A stretch of 64,000 bases of DNA from Nostoc sp. C052 (GTDB lineage: Bacteria > Cyanobacteriota > Cyanobacteriia > Cyanobacteriales > Nostocaceae). Made by a program: the position numbers and the translations under genes. Below the pieces are notes generated by a model that had not been told where the DNA came from, did not search any database, and worked only from the letters and a program-made list of their open reading frames with translations. This document shows, piece after piece, positions 27,623 through 36,115 of this stretch (the stretch's first letter is position 1; each line of letters starts with the position of its first letter). Location: NCBI RefSeq assembly GCF_013393905.1, contig NZ_CP040272.1:2666001-2730000 (forward strand), given 5' to 3'.

Positions 27623-29086
27623 CTACTTCTTATTCAAGAGGGCAAAATCGTAACCAGTCCCACTATAACAAGACTCACAACGCTCAACTTTCACAAGTAG
27701 AGCTTCTCCTTGACGCTCCCCGGAAGCTGAAAACTTAATCATTCCGGTTGCTCCAGATGTTGAAAAATTGGGATTAGATAATACCCTTTGTAATCCTTCG
27801 CGGGTACTGTCTTGTTTTAAGCCAGCAATAATTGCTTGGAGTGCATCATAAGCTCCTGCCGTTCTCTGATTTACTTGTCCGTTCCAAAGCTGAAAGGCAT
27901 TTTTCGCAAAGGGATTATTTTTATTAGCATCACGATGCCAATAGACAGGTAATACCATTCCTTCAAGATCCTTGCCATTTTGTAAAGTTGTTGCACTGTA
28001 CATAGTCTCAGAGGCAAACAGTGGTTTTCTACCTTTAACTTCTTGGGCCACTTTGCTAGCAAAATATATATTTCTGATTGAAGGTATTAATAAAAATCCA
28101 CTTGCATTTTCTGTTTCTATGGCTTTATCTACAAAAGCTCTAGGATCAAAATTCTTATCTGCCAAATTGCAAGGCGTACTAATAACATTGCTACCATATT
28201 TTTTGATAGCTTGAGTATACTGCTCTACAAGTATCTGATTTGATGAAGTAGTTGAATTATCTCTTGAGCTACGAACATCGCCACAAATAGCAACATTTCT
28301 TGCTTGTCGAGCAATGTAGCGAGAATGAGTATCTATTAAATTATCATATAGCGGATTTACATGAAATGAGTAGTTAGTTGGAGAACTATTAGGCTGACTA
28401 TTTATGGAATTGTTATCTAATTTTTCTTGATTTTCGGCTTGATTTGGTCGCTCGATAGGAAACACTAACACCAAGCGATTCTGATTATAAACTGCGGCAT
28501 TACGTCTAACTCCTACTACTGCCACAATGCTCTTGTCTTGAACTAATTCATTATCTACTCGGGCAAAATCTTCTCTATTCTCAGCACTTGCAATCACAAT
28601 TTGCAGCTTTTTACCAGCAATTCCTCCCTGGTTATTAACTTCATTTTGAGCTTGAGCTACACCACGCAAAATTTCTTCTGATAAACTAGGATCGAAGTTA
28701 ATTGATGCTATCACAGCAACTTTCAGATTGTCTAAATTATCTCGTGCAATTTTGGCATTGTTTAAATAAATTAAAGTTTCCGGGTCATTAGGATTATTTT
28801 TTAGTGAAGCAGTAAACTTTATCACAGCAGTGGTAAAATCTTTTTCAGCAAAAGCTTTAACTCCATCTGTTTTCTCAGGATATGTTTGCACTTTCAACAA
28901 AATCCTTGTACCCAAATTCATGACTGAAGGCTTATTTCCAACCGAAGATGAAGTTTGCGCGGGGTTTGATGATGTTGTGATGATAGTGGAAGAAAGTTTG
29001 CTAATTAACCATAAAATAGCTGCTACCATTACCCCAGCTAGACCGAGAGAAATAAGCAGCCTCAAATTTTCTTTTTTATTTGTCAT
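27623..29086 (-). CDS. Membrane-anchored periplasmic-binding-like protein (type 1 fold)
   Basis: 487 residues: one N-terminal membrane segment (LLISLGLAGVMVAAILWLI), a Ser/Thr-rich linker, a TPR-like segment about residues 75-110 (KDFTTAVIKFTASLKNNPNDPETLIYLNNAK), then a Leu/Ile/Val-binding-protein fold from about 120 (VAVIASINFDPSLSEEILRGVAQAQNEVN). No transporter permease is nearby, so it is more likely a receptor-like or sensing protein than a transport subunit. It lies 72 nt downstream of a zinc-ribbon kinase on the same strand and probably shares its transcript. Confidence 0.82.
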   Translation of the reverse strand: MTNKKENLRLLISLGLAGVMVAAILWLISKLSSTIITTSSNPAQTSSSVGNKPSVMNLGTRILLKVQTYPEKTDGVKAFAEKDFTTAVIKFTASLKNNPNDPETLIYLNNAKIARDNLDNLKVAVIASINFDPSLSEEILRGVAQAQNEVNNQGGIAGKKLQIVIASAENREDFARVDNELVQDKSIVAVVGVRRNAAVYNQNRLVLVFPIERPNQAENQEKLDNNSINSQPNSSPTNYSFHVNPLYDNLIDTHSRYIARQARNVAICGDVRSSRDNSTTSSNQILVEQYTQAIKKYGSNVISTPCNLADKNFDPRAFVDKAIETENASGFLLIPSIRNIYFASKVAQEVKGRKPLFASETMYSATTLQNGKDLEGMVLPVYWHRDANKNNPFAKNAFQLWNGQVNQRTAGAYDALQAIIAGLKQDSTREGLQRVLSNPNFSTSGATGMIKFSASGERQGEALLVKVERCESCYSGTGYDFALLNKK

Positions 29087-29158
29087 GAATAATTACCAAA
29101 ATTCTACAAAATTTATCTGAAATCAAGAGATTTATGACAATTGAGAAAGACCAGAAAT

Positions 29159-30529
29159 TTAAAAATATTTAGAAATAACTCTATTGATTATTTCAGACAC
29201 ACCTATAATAATAGCTGTCAATAAACCTGTCAGAATAACTAACAATCCTACAAGTAGCAGTCCATTGACACCAGTTTTGAAAAGATTATTGATTAGGAGA
29301 TTTCTGAAAATAAAGACAACGAGTAAATTTGCTATTATAGAAATAACAATTAAATAAGTTTTTTCTACAATTGGGCGAGATTGAATAAAGACTAACCCTC
29401 CTAAAATTAGTAACCACAATCCAGAGCTAATCCAAGTAGTTCCAAGAAAACTGATAAGTGCGATCGCTAAAAATGAACTACCCGACCCAGCAATTATTGC
29501 TCCAAACAATAATTTTATATTAGAAAATTGCGGTAGATATCGAGTTGATTTATGTTGATTTTGTGGTTGCAAACCTGATGGCAGAGTAGGTGGGATAACT
29601 GTAGAAGCTAATGTATACTTTAGCGGCGGCAGCTTCTTTATGTCTTCTAAGACAGCCTGTGCAGATTGATAACGCTGCTCATGATTTTCTTGTAGTGACT
29701 TATCAAGAATTATCCCTAATTCCTGACTTATGGGTTGCGTTAAATGCTGTCGCCAATTAGAAGTCCAACCATACCCTTGTTTCACCCACAAACTCGAAGG
29801 AGAAATATTAGTCAGCAGATGAAAGCAAGTTACTCCTAAACTATAGATATCACTGGATGGAAAAACCTTACCCGCCTGCATTTGCTCAATTGGTGCATAA
29901 CCTAATGAACCAATAATTGTCCCCAACGCAGTATTTGTAGCTTCCGTATTTTGCTTTGCCACCCCAAAATCAATTAATACTAGCTTTCGATCATTTTGAC
30001 GACGAATAATATTTTCTGGTTTAATATCTCGGTGAATTACCTGCTGTTGATGTATGTCTACCAGCACAGATAATAAATCATTTAAAAAATCTCGAAGTTT
30101 GGCTTCATCAAAAACTCCCTGCTGTTTTAACTCTTGCAACAGATTTTGTCCTTCGATAAACTGCTGCACTAAATACAGATATTCAGCTTCCTTAAAATAT
30201 GCGTACAAATTGGGAACTTGGAGATGTTCTCCTAGTTCTTTGAGACGTTTAGCCTCTTTTTCAAACAACTCAGTCGCTTTTTTATGTGCCTGACTACCCT
30301 GGCTGCCATAAAATTGACTGAGAACAAGTTGCTTAACAACACATCTTTCATTGAGCTTATCTATATCTTCTGCGATATATGTGCGTGCAAACCCTCCTCT
30401 CCCCAATGGCGTGATAATTCGGTAACGATTTCTTAGTAGCGATACCAACTCTGTACCGCAACGAAGGCAAAATTTTGCCTCGTCAGGATTTTGGGGATTC
30501 TCACAATTAGGATTTAGGCAGCAGACCAT
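29159..30529 (-). CDS. Zinc-ribbon Ser/Thr protein kinase with C-terminal membrane segments
   Basis: 456 residues. The zinc ribbon uses Cys4, Cys9, Cys21 and Cys24. The kinase domain has GRGGFART, Lys66, HRDIKPEN (166-173), DFG 187-189 and GYAPIEQ. About four hydrophobic spans fill residues 340-456. It resembles the kinase at 22158-23918 in layout but is clearly diverged. The receptor-like protein downstream suggests a sensing pair; this is inference from adjacency only. Confidence 0.9.
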   Translation of the reverse strand: MVCCLNPNCENPQNPDEAKFCLRCGTELVSLLRNRYRIITPLGRGGFARTYIAEDIDKLNERCVVKQLVLSQFYGSQGSQAHKKATELFEKEAKRLKELGEHLQVPNLYAYFKEAEYLYLVQQFIEGQNLLQELKQQGVFDEAKLRDFLNDLLSVLVDIHQQQVIHRDIKPENIIRRQNDRKLVLIDFGVAKQNTEATNTALGTIIGSLGYAPIEQMQAGKVFPSSDIYSLGVTCFHLLTNISPSSLWVKQGYGWTSNWRQHLTQPISQELGIILDKSLQENHEQRYQSAQAVLEDIKKLPPLKYTLASTVIPPTLPSGLQPQNQHKSTRYLPQFSNIKLLFGAIIAGSGSSFLAIALISFLGTTWISSGLWLLILGGLVFIQSRPIVEKTYLIVISIIANLLVVFIFRNLLINNLFKTGVNGLLLVGLLVILTGLLTAIIIGVSEIINRVISKYF

Positions 30530-31026
30530 ATAACTATCGCTGTCATTTTATTCGTTTTTAGAAATATACCTTAACTAGAGGCGTTGCATTGTAAAGTCTC
30601 TACATAGGCAATGGCGATCGCTAGGAATAATTTTTATAGAGATACTCACCCATTCTAGCCAGTAAAAACAAGGCTAGGCGATCGCTTCCTTTTGATCCCA
30701 AACACGAAATCACCTGACTTTCAGCAGCCAGCAACTTCATCTCTATTCGACTCATTACTCTCCCCAAATCAACCGCAATTCTCACAAAGAATACCGCCCT
30801 TTAAGCAACACCTGTTTCTAACAGAAGCTTTTTTTATCCCAGCAATGCCGTAATTACCACACATCATCATTGTCGGGTTTACAAAACTCACCGCAATTGT
30901 GACGATTACGCTAGAATTATTAAAGGTTCTTTACAGAGTTTGCCGATCATCCCCAATTCTGTTAAAACAGCCTAGCATTCAAATGTAAATCTTATAAACA
31001 CCCTCTAGAGTTCACCAAAAGCTTCT
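30530..31026. other. Intergenic region upstream of typA, no gene seen
   Basis: About 500 nt between divergent genes. It contains GCGATCGC-type octamers and no recognisable RNA gene or repeat. It should hold the promoters of typA and the kinase operon. Confidence 0.5.
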
Positions 31027-32817
31027 ATGACGCTCCCAATTCGCAACGTCGCCATTATCGCCCACGTTGACCACGGCAAAACCACCCTGGTTGACGCACT
31101 CCTCAAACAATCCGGCATTTTCCGCGAAGGCGAAGACGTTCCGGATTGCGTTATGGACTCCAACGCCCTAGAACGGGAACGGGGTATTACTATCCTGTCC
31201 AAAAATACAGCAGTTCGCTACAAAGAAACACTAATTAATATTGTTGATACTCCTGGACACGCCGACTTTGGTGGCGAAGTTGAACGCGTACTCGGCATGG
31301 TTGACGGATGTCTTCTGATTGTCGATGCCAATGAAGGCCCCATGCCCCAAACGCGCTTTGTACTCAAAAAAGCCTTAGAAAAAGGGCTGCGCCCCATCGT
31401 TGTCATCAACAAAATCGATCGTGGACAAACTGACCCCCACGTTGCTGTTGATAAAGTATTGGATCTGTTCTTAGAATTAGGGGCAGATGAAGACCAGTGT
31501 GATTTTACCTATTTGTTTGCCTCCGGTATGGGAGGTTTCGCCAAAGAAAGCCTGGAAGCAGAATCGGTAGATATGCAACCCCTGTTTAATGCGATCCTGC
31601 AACACGTTCCACCACCAGTAGGCGACAGCACTAAGCCTCTGCAATTGCAAGTTACAACCCTAGATTATTCTGAATATCTGGGACGGATTGTCATTGGCAG
31701 AATTCACAACGGTACTATCCGCTCAGGACAGCAAGCAGCTTTGGTAACAGAAGATGGTACTATTGTCAAGGGCAAAATTACCAAATTGATGGGCTTTGAT
31801 GGACTGAAGCGCGTAGAGATGGAAGAAGCAACCGCAGGTTATATTGTGGCGGTGGCTGGTTTCGCTGATGCTTATATTGGGGAAACGATTACTGACCCCA
31901 ATGAACCGCAAGCTTTACCACTAATTAAAGTGGATGAACCAACCTTGCAAATGGCCTTCTGGGTGAATGATTCGCCCTTTGCTGGTCAAGAAGGTAAGTT
32001 GGTAACATCAAGACAAATACGCGATCGCCTATTCCGCGAACTCGAAACCAACGTTGCTTTGCGTGTCGAAGAAACCGATTCTCCCGATAAATTCCTCGTT
32101 TCCGGTCGTGGTGAACTTCACCTGGGTATCTTAATCGAAACCATGCGCCGCGAAGGCTTCGAGTTTCAGGTATCTCAGCCACAGGTAATTTACCGCGAAA
32201 TCAACGGTCAACCTTGCGAACCTTACGAACTCTTGGTGTTAGACATTCCTGCTGATGGTGTGGGTAGTTGTATTGAACGCCTGGGACAACGCAAAGGCGA
32301 AATGCAAGATATGCAGCCAGGTAGTGGCGATCGCACCCAGTTAGAGTTTGTGATTCCCGCCCGTGGATTGATTGGTTTCCGGGGTGAATTCATGCGGATG
32401 ACTCGTGGCGAAGGCATCATGAACCACAGCTTCTTAGACTACCGTCCAATCAGTGGTGATATTGAAGCCCGTAACAAAGGTGTTTTAATCTCCTTTGAAG
32501 AAGGCGTTTCTACCTTCTACGCCATGAGAAATGCCGAAGATAGAGGAGCATTCTTTATTACTCCCGGCACAAAGGTTTACAGAGGCATGATTGTGGGAGA
32601 ACACAATCGTTCCCAAGATTTGGAATTGAATATCTGTAAGACTAAGCAGTTAACTAACCACCGGGCTGCTGGTGGCGATGAATTGGTTCAGTTGCAAGCA
32701 CCAATAGACATGAGTTTAGAGCGTGCTTTGGAATATATTGGCCCCGATGAATTGGTGGAAGTTACACCTCAATCGATTCGTCTGCGGAAGATGTCGAAGA
32801 AGTTGGCGAAACGGTAA
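31027..32817 (+). CDS. typA: Ribosome-associated GTPase TypA/BipA
   Basis: 596 residues, the normal TypA length. A translation-GTPase domain has G1 AHVDHGKTT, G2 ERERGITI, G3 DTPGHADFGGEV and G4 NKID, followed by domain II, EF-G-like domains III and V and the TypA C-terminal domain (AAGGDELVQLQ). It acts in ribosome assembly and stress or cold adaptation. No defect is seen. Confidence 0.97.
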   Translation: MTLPIRNVAIIAHVDHGKTTLVDALLKQSGIFREGEDVPDCVMDSNALERERGITILSKNTAVRYKETLINIVDTPGHADFGGEVERVLGMVDGCLLIVDANEGPMPQTRFVLKKALEKGLRPIVVINKIDRGQTDPHVAVDKVLDLFLELGADEDQCDFTYLFASGMGGFAKESLEAESVDMQPLFNAILQHVPPPVGDSTKPLQLQVTTLDYSEYLGRIVIGRIHNGTIRSGQQAALVTEDGTIVKGKITKLMGFDGLKRVEMEEATAGYIVAVAGFADAYIGETITDPNEPQALPLIKVDEPTLQMAFWVNDSPFAGQEGKLVTSRQIRDRLFRELETNVALRVEETDSPDKFLVSGRGELHLGILIETMRREGFEFQVSQPQVIYREINGQPCEPYELLVLDIPADGVGSCIERLGQRKGEMQDMQPGSGDRTQLEFVIPARGLIGFRGEFMRMTRGEGIMNHSFLDYRPISGDIEARNKGVLISFEEGVSTFYAMRNAEDRGAFFITPGTKVYRGMIVGEHNRSQDLELNICKTKQLTNHRAAGGDELVQLQAPIDMSLERALEYIGPDELVEVTPQSIRLRKMSKKLAKR

Positions 32818-32870
32818 TTTATAGCGGTGGCTTTTCTTGCTCACCCACTCATTTAATAACATCACAAAAC

Positions 32871-32894
32871 AAGCCTGCTGACGCAGGCTTTTTT
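32871..32894 (+). terminator. Rho-independent terminator after typA
   Basis: AAGCCTGC-TGAC-GCAGGCTT hairpin followed by TTTT, 54 nt after the stop. Confidence 0.85.
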
Positions 32895-33011
32895 CGTTTA
32901 GTAATTTTGTAGTAGTTAAATGTAGTACTATACGCTACTATAAATTAATCAATCTATTTAGAGCGAGTCAGTCAATTCGATTCGCAAACATACTAGCTAA
33001 AGGTTTCTTAT

Positions 33012-33395
33012 ATGAGCAATGGAAATCATAATAATACTTACAATATATATTTAGGGGATGGTGGTAACTTTAACAAATCTATTTCTATTGAAGGTGATTA
33101 TTTACAAGTACATGGTAATTACATAAATATAAGTCAGGATTTATCTCAAGCTGCTACACAAATACAAGAGTTATTACAGCAGTTAGAAAATCAGGGCTAT
33201 AATCACCAAGATGCTCAACAGAAGGTAGCTAAAGATTGGGCAAATGAAGTTAAAAATAACCCTAAAGCTAAAGGTAAACTTGTTAGATTAGGGCAATCTA
33301 TACGTGATGCTGCTGCAAATGCTGTTATAGGAGAAGCTACGCTAGATGTAATTAAATTAGTGTTTGCTTCATTAGGCATCCCTCTACCATTTTAA
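33012..33395 (+). CDS. Small protein made of an uncharacterised cyanobacterial module
   Basis: 127 residues, not assignable to a named function. It starts with an Asn/Gly-rich stretch predicted as short beta strands (YLQVHGNYINISQDLSQAA), then helices (IQELLQQLENQGYNHQDAQQKVAKDWANEVKNNPKAKGKL) and a short hydrophobic C-terminal segment (LDVIKLVFASLGIPLPF). The next gene has the same module between its membrane segments and a GUN4 domain, so the two proteins may interact through it. I recall similar modules attached to effector-like domains in cyanobacteria, but cannot confirm this here. A+T content and Asn codon use differ from the housekeeping neighbours. Confidence 0.75.
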   Translation: MSNGNHNNTYNIYLGDGGNFNKSISIEGDYLQVHGNYINISQDLSQAATQIQELLQQLENQGYNHQDAQQKVAKDWANEVKNNPKAKGKLVRLGQSIRDAAANAVIGEATLDVIKLVFASLGIPLPF

Positions 33396-33445
33396 ACTGT
33401 CAATTAGTCCTATGCCATAATAAAGCACTGATCAAAAGTTTAAAT

Positions 33446-34615
33446 ATGAAAATTCCAATAAAGCAAATATTCAGAGAGTTCTATATTCTGATCAATCGGC
33501 TTTCGTTGGTAGAGAAGGTAATATACGGTTTGTTTAGCATAGCTTTACTTAGGGCTGTATACCTAACCATTCTTAATTTATCGAAAAAAGCCATCGATTA
33601 TATTTTAGCAAATTATCAAATGATTTTTGCTATTTTTTCCGGTACACTAGCCATCCTAATATTTGTATTAGGTTTCTATTTATATATTTCAAGAGCTAGA
33701 TATAAGCAAAACAGTTTAGATGGAAGCTCAATAGATGATGATATGAATGAACCTCGCAATATTTATACAGAAGGTAATTACAACGAAAATATTAATATTA
33801 ATGGCGATCAAATTGAGATATATGGAGATGTTATTAACATAAATCAGGATTTTTCAGAAATTGCTAAAGAAATACGTGAGTTAATAACTGAACTAAAAAA
33901 TCAGGGTTATAGCGAAGAAGATGCTAAAACAGAAATTGCAACTGAATTAGCAGAAGAAGCCCGTAAAAAGCCCAAGGTTAGAAAAAAGCTTTTTATGTGG
34001 AAAAAATCTTTTAGTACTAACACTAAGAAGACTAATGATGAAACTGAAGTAGCAAGAGAAGTTGTTACTAGTGCTACAGCTTATAGTCATACTTCGTCTA
34101 AAGATTTCACTGAAGTAGTATCAGGATATTATCAAAAACTAGATGAATTACTTCAAGCTAGGCAATGGAAAGAGGCTGATTTAGAAACAGCTAAGATAAT
34201 CTATGTGATATCTCATAAAGAGTTACCAAAAAATTCACGATACAGAACTTACCTAAAAAATTATTTTGGTTCAGAATATATAAAAGTTCTTACAAAAAAA
34301 GATTTAAATAATATAAATAAACTCTGGTTAAAGTATAGCAATGGACGGTTTGGGTTTAGTGTCCAAAAGCGCATTTGGAAACGTCTTGGAGGTGGTTCTG
34401 ATACTACTTATAATAGTCCGGAAATACAAAATAAATTTGGTGATGAAGTTGGCTGGCGTAAAGAAGGAGATTGGGTATACTACTCTGATATTAACTACTG
34501 GCGGACAGCACCATCTGGGCATCTTCCAATATGTTTAATGCTAAACTCTGGTAAATCCGAGCGATGTAATATTGATTTTCAAATACTAGAAGTCATTGTT
34601 GGGCGTATATCATGA
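33446..34615 (+). CDS. Membrane-anchored protein with shared module and C-terminal GUN4 domain
   Basis: 389 residues. Two hydrophobic segments lie at about 22-48 and 55-83. Residues about 105-195 repeat the module of the upstream protein (INGDQIEIYGDVININQDF, LKNQGYSEEDAKTEIATELAEEARKKPKVRKKL). Residues about 225-370 are a GUN4 domain: YYQKLDELLQARQWKEADLET, IDKLWLKYSN-type NINKLWLKYSNGRFGFSVQKRIW, and FGDEVGWRKEGDWVYYSDI. GUN4 binds protoporphyrin IX or Mg-protoporphyrin; fused GUN4 domains in cyanobacteria may instead have sensor or effector roles. The stand-alone chlorophyll-pathway GUN4 is soluble, so this membrane fusion is not that gene. Confidence 0.85.
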   Translation: MKIPIKQIFREFYILINRLSLVEKVIYGLFSIALLRAVYLTILNLSKKAIDYILANYQMIFAIFSGTLAILIFVLGFYLYISRARYKQNSLDGSSIDDDMNEPRNIYTEGNYNENININGDQIEIYGDVININQDFSEIAKEIRELITELKNQGYSEEDAKTEIATELAEEARKKPKVRKKLFMWKKSFSTNTKKTNDETEVAREVVTSATAYSHTSSKDFTEVVSGYYQKLDELLQARQWKEADLETAKIIYVISHKELPKNSRYRTYLKNYFGSEYIKVLTKKDLNNINKLWLKYSNGRFGFSVQKRIWKRLGGGSDTTYNSPEIQNKFGDEVGWRKEGDWVYYSDINYWRTAPSGHLPICLMLNSGKSERCNIDFQILEVIVGRIS

Positions 34616-34641
34616 CTATTCGTGAAACTGGGTAGGCATAA

Positions 34642-34714
34642 CCCGTCGTAGACATCGCCAATTAGCAGCATAGATTTACAGTGCGACGCCGAATAGCCCG
34701 TCGTAGTCATCGCC
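34642..34714. repeat. 18-bp direct repeat in the gap after the GUN4 gene
   Basis: CCCGTCGTAGACATCGCC at 34642-34659 and CCCGTCGTAGTCATCGCC at 34697-34714 differ by one base. They fill the 118-nt gap between the convergent GUN4 and toxin genes. Confidence 0.7.
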
Positions 34715-34733
34715 TCTCGGTACTACTTTCATT

Positions 34734-35069
34734 TCACACAAACTCGATACGTCCCAACATCTCTTCAGGTGTCATCAGCTCATACATCAAAACCAAAGTT
34801 TCAATGATTTCACCAATTGAACGAGTTCCTTTCTTGCAGTAGGTAATACCAGGATGATCAAGCCTATAACTTGCAATAATCAAAAAATCTGCATCTTGGG
34901 TGAATAGTACTCGCTGTGTTTCCTGAATAAATGCTAACTGCACTTCATCACTTTGAGTACGTAATTCCACATCATTAGTTGTCGTGACATCAATTCCATA
35001 ACGGCGTAAGCCAAGCGCGATCGCAGGATCGACATTTTCATCCAGATGAAAGCGAATTTGCTCACTCAT
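34734..35069 (-). CDS. DUF5615 PIN-like toxin of a DUF433/DUF5615 pair
   Basis: 111 residues with the PIN-like acidic pattern HLDENVDPAIA near the N-terminus, LFTQDADFL in the middle and GITY later. DUF5615 proteins are related to Mut7-C/VapC nucleases and are predicted RNases. The start overlaps the end of the DUF433 gene by 8 nt, the usual coupled toxin-antitoxin layout with the antitoxin first. Confidence 0.85.
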   Translation of the reverse strand: MSEQIRFHLDENVDPAIALGLRRYGIDVTTTNDVELRTQSDEVQLAFIQETQRVLFTQDADFLIIASYRLDHPGITYCKKGTRSIGEIIETLVLMYELMTPEEMLGRIEFV

Positions 35070-35388
35070 TCCTCAACTGTCTGAGTTTCTCTTGAAGACG
35101 CGACGGATGATTTTGCTTCAGTACCTCAACTAACTCATTCTCTTCTGCTGTACGGCGATCAATCTCGTCTCGGCGATCAAAGTAATAAGCCATTGCTGCA
35201 TAAACAGATGCCACTGACAGGTCATACTTACCAGCAATCTCTAGCAAGGAATATCCTAGCTTTAAATGCATCACTGCCACATCTTCTACAGCAATGCGAG
35301 TATTGACAATACAGGGTTTGCCACTTCGCACATCAGAAGAGATTTCAATATGTTCCCGACTGACTAACTGCATCAAAGAATCTTCCAT
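35062..35388 (-). CDS. DUF433 antitoxin-like protein
   Basis: 108 residues with the DUF433 signature RSGKPCIVNTRIAVEDVA and a helix-turn-helix-like GYSLLEIAGKYDLSVASVYAAMAYY. These proteins pair with DUF5615 toxins and may repress their own operon. A second Met five residues in could also be the start. It is divergent from the ParD-like gene, with only 100 nt between them. Confidence 0.85.
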   Translation of the reverse strand: MEDSLMQLVSREHIEISSDVRSGKPCIVNTRIAVEDVAVMHLKLGYSLLEIAGKYDLSVASVYAAMAYYFDRRDEIDRRTAEENELVEVLKQNHPSRLQEKLRQLRNE

Positions 35389-35488
35389 ATCTATTCCATA
35401 TTTTAATAATATGTGATTGCTCCTCGCCGTTGATATTCTGGTGAGTTTTTTGACTTAAAATGGTGAATAATCTGAATAGAGGTTTTCT

Positions 35489-35755
35489 ATGAGCATCAGT
35501 CTCACACCCGATCAAGAACGCTTTATTCAAACCAAGCTCCAGTCTGGGAAATATCGCTCCGCAGAAGAAGCCCTTGAAATCGCCTTACGGTTGCTTGATG
35601 AATACGATCGCGCCGATGCTGAATGGGTCGAAAATGTGCGAGAAAAAATTGATGGGGCGATTTTAGCTTCAGACCAAACGCCACCCATTGATGGAGAAAC
35701 ATTCGTAAACCAAATTCTAGAGCGGTTTCGACAAGGACATCAGGCGCAAGCATGA
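35489..35755 (+). CDS. ParD-like antitoxin
   Basis: 88 residues. The N-terminal SISLTPDQERFIQTKLQSGKYRSAEEALEIALRLLDE pattern is the ribbon-helix-helix of ParD-type antitoxins; the C-terminal part should wrap the toxin. Its stop overlaps the next start by 4 nt. Confidence 0.87.
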   Translation: MSISLTPDQERFIQTKLQSGKYRSAEEALEIALRLLDEYDRADAEWVENVREKIDGAILASDQTPPIDGETFVNQILERFRQGHQAQA

Positions 35756-36051
35756 GTCGCTACGTTATCAACATTCTTGCCAGCCGAGATATCAATGAAA
35801 TTGCCGACTACTTTGCTGAAACTAGCGTTGAAGCAGGAGAGCGATTTTTCAGTGAATTCAACCACAAGTGCCAACAACTTGTTGCCTTTCCAAACAATGG
35901 TAAAAGTTACGCAAAAATTCGTCCAGACCTCCGAGGTGTATCCTTGCAAGGCTATATCATTTTCTACAGAGTGTTAGATGATGGTATCGAAATTCTACGG
36001 GTTGTAAGTGGTCGTCGTAACTTTCCATCTATCTTTGAGGAATCTAACTAA
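35752..36051 (+). CDS. ParE-type toxin (RelE/ParE superfamily)
   Basis: 99 residues with the RelE/ParE fold pattern: ASRDINEIADYFAE near the start, FSEFNHKCQQLVAFPNNGK, RPDLRGVSLQGYIIFYRVLDDGIEILRVVSGRRNF. ParE toxins block gyrase, whereas RelE toxins cut mRNA; sequence alone favours the ParE/YoeB-like group without proof. It is translationally coupled (ATGA) to the antitoxin. Confidence 0.87.
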   Translation: MSRYVINILASRDINEIADYFAETSVEAGERFFSEFNHKCQQLVAFPNNGKSYAKIRPDLRGVSLQGYIIFYRVLDDGIEILRVVSGRRNFPSIFEESN

Positions 36052-36115
36052 AAGCTTTTTTGCCGAACCCTTGAAACACTGTGAATTTCGGATGGTATTG
36101 GGTTAAAAAAGAAAC

